Positions 61,662 to 64,000 of a DNA stretch of 64,000 nucleotides are shown piece after piece (the stretch's first letter is position 1; every line of letters starts with the position of its first letter). The notes beneath the pieces are model-generated. The model had not been told where the DNA came from, ran no database searches, and worked only from the letters and a program-made list of their open reading frames with translations. The stretch lies in contig NZ_JOJP01000001.1 of the NCBI RefSeq assembly GCF_000710775.1, positions 1,441,825 through 1,505,824 on the forward strand, written 5' to 3'. This DNA is from Endozoicomonas elysicola (GTDB lineage Bacteria > Pseudomonadota > Gammaproteobacteria > Pseudomonadales > Endozoicomonadaceae). Made by a program: the position numbers and the translations under genes.

Positions 61662-62137
61662 TGATCCGGTAAGTTAATAAACACTAGTGTTAGACCAACG
61701 GCAACCAGAACTCGGCTGGCACTGGCCAGTGCTCCCCATGGAGTTTGCCATGCCAGAAACCATTCTCCCCCAATAACGAAGAAACCTCCAAACCAAATTC
61801 CAAAGGCCAATACCAGGCCCAAATTGGATGTTTGCCTGGCAGATATAACGCTTTCTCTATCGGTGTGACGAATAAATTGTAGAAAGCCTTTCCAGCAAAG
61901 TGCAGATGAGAGTAGCTGTAAAATGATAATAAAAAGATAGGCGATGTGGTGGAGCAGTGGAGTCTGGATGGATCGCCAATGATGGGGGGAATCCTGAGGC
62001 AATGCATCCATCGTCATTACATGTTGGATATAGCCCAGGTTGGTTGAGTAATCCGTAACGTTGTTGAAAAAAACCATGGTAATGTAGCTGGCTACCAGAG
62101 CCACCATGATCATCTTGCACATCTTAAGTATACCCAC
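61655..62137 (-). CDS. DUF2165-family small membrane protein
   Basis: A 160-residue inner-membrane protein with about four helices. The N-terminus (KMCKMIMVALVASYITMVFFNNVTDY) and the later GGEWFLAWQTPWG pattern fit DUF2165, a family of unknown function. It overlaps the microprotein end by seven bases and is divergent from the sensor gene. Confidence 0.75.
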   Translation of the reverse strand: MGILKMCKMIMVALVASYITMVFFNNVTDYSTNLGYIQHVMTMDALPQDSPHHWRSIQTPLLHHIAYLFIIILQLLSSALCWKGFLQFIRHTDRESVISARQTSNLGLVLAFGIWFGGFFVIGGEWFLAWQTPWGALASASRVLVAVGLTLVFINLPDHY

Positions 62138-62305
62138 TTGCTACCTCATCTTGATTGTATCGCTTGTTGCGAACTGCCATCCTCAACACTGGATTTATCT
62201 TTGGTTCTAATAAATTGAACCCTAATTTTTTTGTGCATATCAACGATGAATAAGAGATGGCAAAACTCCAATTTCCATCCTTTGGTAAAGCACAGAGGTT
62301 AGACC

Positions 62306-64000
62306 ATGAGTTCAGAGTCACCCAGTGAAAACAGTCAGCGAAAGACGGGTGGCCTGGCGCTCACGCTTTTTCTCTGGTTTATCGTTCTATCCATTGGTCC
62401 TGTTGTTATTGTTGGATTGAATGAGTACCAGACGGGCAAAGAGGGAATTGTGAAAGATCGCTATGATCAGCTTTCATCCGTCAATTTCCAGTTGACACAA
62501 CGTGTTAATGAATATTTTGATACAGTGTTAACCAATCTATTCATTATGGCAGCACCTTCTGAAGCTTTCATTTCTGAACTTGTGAAAGCACCTGCATTTA
62601 AAAAACAGCCAGTTTCTGAATTTATTAATTCAAGGGAATACGGAGCTATTTACGAACAATACTCCATGGAGTATGTAGATTTTCTTCGATTTTATGATTA
62701 CTCCGATGTAATTCTGGGCGATGTGGAAGGAAATATCCTATACACCGTAAATGAATACAGTGATTTAGGAAAAAATCTGTTTTCTCCAGAGTTCTCCGGT
62801 ACTCTTTTTTCTAAGGCGGTCAAAGCCAGCCTTTATGACCAGCAGCCAAAGTATGCAGATCTGGCTGCTTACCCACCGGTAGGCAATGAGAAGGTTGTTT
62901 TTTTGATATTGCCGCTTGCTGACTCCCTTCAGAAAACGGTTGGTTTTATTGCGGTTCAGATACACCCTAAGAATATTCAGGTTATGTTTGATAAAGGTGA
63001 GTCGAATGTAGCTGGGCTTTCCTCATTTCTGGTGGGTAAGGATCGTAATATTCGCTTTGGTACTCAGATTGAGAATCAGAAACAGTTTAAATTTGAGGAT
63101 GATAATCCGCTTATTAATTTGTGGCTAAGCCATCTCGAGGACGACGGAAGTTACGAGGAAGATGACACCCATTTCGGAGAATTCTCTTCAGATAATGGCC
63201 ATGCTCATGAGCCTGCTGGAGCGCATGATCATGACCTGGATTCAATGTCAGAGGATCTTGACTCCCTAAGTCTGGATGATCAGAACGTATTGAACCGGGC
63301 TGCCAAAGCAAGTTTAAGCCATATTCGAAGCTACATTCATGGTGAAGAAGTTCTGGGGATTTATCTGCCAATAAATATCGCTGGAACGCCTATGGTCATG
63401 CTTTCAGAGGTAACGCATCGGCATGCTTTTGCATCCGTCCAGGATTTTCGAAAACGCCTTTTTGTTCTTATCGCTATCACTTTTGCTTTGGTCGTCGTGA
63501 TTGCTCTGTTTGTTACTCGACAGCTGGTGAAACCCATACGTCTGATTACCAGGTGGGTCAATCGGGTCGCAGCGGGTGACTATGCCGAAGGAACAGTTCT
63601 GAACGGAAATAATGAGATTAGTGAACTCAGTCGCAGTTTTGCCCAGATGACCGATAGGTTGCGTACCGTCAGTACTGAAAATACGCGAAAAAACTGGCTT
63701 CAGGAAGGCATGGCGGGATTGCATAACAGTGTACGTGGTGAGCAGGCCATGGCTGAGCTGTGCCATCACATCGTGACTTATATTGCCCGCTATCTGGATA
63801 TGCATTCCGGCGCGATGTTTGTGAAAGATGATAAAAATCAGCTGCAGCTGATGGGAACCTACGCCTGGCGTAAGCGCAATCAGCATGCAAATTGTTTTGA
63901 AATTGGTGAAGGGTTGATTGGTCAGGCAGCACTGGAAAGAGAACCGATAGAGATAACTAATGTACCTGAGGGTTATATTGACATTGAGTCCGGACTTGGC
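62306..64000 (+). CDS. Membrane sensor with extracytoplasmic domain, HAMP and GAF; probable histidine kinase N-terminal part
   Basis: The reading frame is open from ATG 62306 to the window end (565 codons), so the gene is incomplete. First helix at about residues 16-38; a long periplasmic domain follows (about 39-380, dCache-like), containing an acidic, His-rich insert at about 275-325 (EEDD, NGHAHEPAGAHDHDLD). A second helix (LFVLIAITFALVVVIALFV, about 385-405) leads to a HAMP domain (VKPIRLITRWVNRVAAGDY) and then a GAF domain (LCHHIVTYIARYLDM, GEGLIGQAA). The kinase or other output would lie beyond the window. A multi-domain signalling protein is certain; histidine kinase is likely. Confidence 0.75.
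   Translation, partial: MSSESPSENSQRKTGGLALTLFLWFIVLSIGPVVIVGLNEYQTGKEGIVKDRYDQLSSVNFQLTQRVNEYFDTVLTNLFIMAAPSEAFISELVKAPAFKKQPVSEFINSREYGAIYEQYSMEYVDFLRFYDYSDVILGDVEGNILYTVNEYSDLGKNLFSPEFSGTLFSKAVKASLYDQQPKYADLAAYPPVGNEKVVFLILPLADSLQKTVGFIAVQIHPKNIQVMFDKGESNVAGLSSFLVGKDRNIRFGTQIENQKQFKFEDDNPLINLWLSHLEDDGSYEEDDTHFGEFSSDNGHAHEPAGAHDHDLDSMSEDLDSLSLDDQNVLNRAAKASLSHIRSYIHGEEVLGIYLPINIAGTPMVMLSEVTHRHAFASVQDFRKRLFVLIAITFALVVVIALFVTRQLVKPIRLITRWVNRVAAGDYAEGTVLNGNNEISELSRSFAQMTDRLRTVSTENTRKNWLQEGMAGLHNSVRGEQAMAELCHHIVTYIARYLDMHSGAMFVKDDKNQLQLMGTYAWRKRNQHANCFEIGEGLIGQAALEREPIEITNVPEGYIDIESGLG

Overview
The window looks like a chromosomal segment of a marine, probably host-associated gammaproteobacterium. 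The gene content (glnK-amtB next to ubiK and comM, divergent ilvA and rpiA, a split liv operon, dmsABC, an RND pump) fits an Oceanospirillales-type genome. Possible effector-like proteins with host-type motifs would fit Endozoicomonadaceae. That placement is inference; no rRNA or tRNA gene is visible to confirm it.

Layout. 1-5.4 kb: 3' end of bioA, a lumazine synthase (ribH), an atypical DAACS-family symporter, a small unknown gene coupled to a secreted histidine phosphatase, a YcbL-type hydrolase and an OmpA-like lipoprotein. 5.5-6.3 kb: a Lys-rich orphan. 6.4-20.0 kb: a large acyl-CoA catabolic island. On the minus strand: acetoacetyl-CoA synthetase, MaoC hydratase, CitE-like lyase, acyl-CoA ligase and acyl-CoA dehydrogenase. 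Divergently on the plus strand: biotin carboxylase, a separate biotin carrier, carboxyltransferase, isovaleryl-CoA-dehydrogenase-like enzyme and an SDR; a TetR gene closes the island. It resembles leucine/isovalerate (or acyclic terpene) catabolism, but without a recognisable HMG-CoA lyase or crotonase. 20.3-25.3 kb: ptsG, an orphan with an FDNPAY motif, an SDR and a cytochrome P450.

25.3-31.4 kb: comM and ubiK are separated by an insert holding two overlapping small genes, a decayed copy of the comM 5' end and the end of a palindromic repeat. A 2OG-Fe(II) oxygenase follows, then glnK-amtB behind a clear NtrC/sigma-54 control region. 31.5-36 kb: an ICL/PEP-mutase-family enzyme, an Ada protein with a damaged zinc site, an ABM-family protein, a 265-bp MITE-like element, alkA and an AraC regulator. 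36-40 kb: dmsABC. 40.2-46.2 kb: a DM13 protein, an RND efflux pair, a predicted metalloprotease and YjbQ. 46.3-52.5 kb: a small conserved protein, a tandem hairpin array, selD, an orphan, a DUF2878-type membrane protein, a MocR regulator divergent from a LysE exporter, and a candidate ShET2/EspL-like cysteine protease effector. 52.7-61.3 kb: ilvA, rpiA and the branched-chain amino acid ABC transporter (livK, H, M, G, F) with a GNAT gene inside it and a one-helix microprotein gene on each side. 61.6-64 kb: a DUF2165-type protein and the start of a large membrane sensor (extracytoplasmic domain, HAMP, GAF) that runs off the window.

The points most worth a second look are the two host-mimicry candidates (21.9 and 51.4 kb), the comM/ubiK insert, the MITE and the covarying hairpin array, and the unusual carboxylase cluster.
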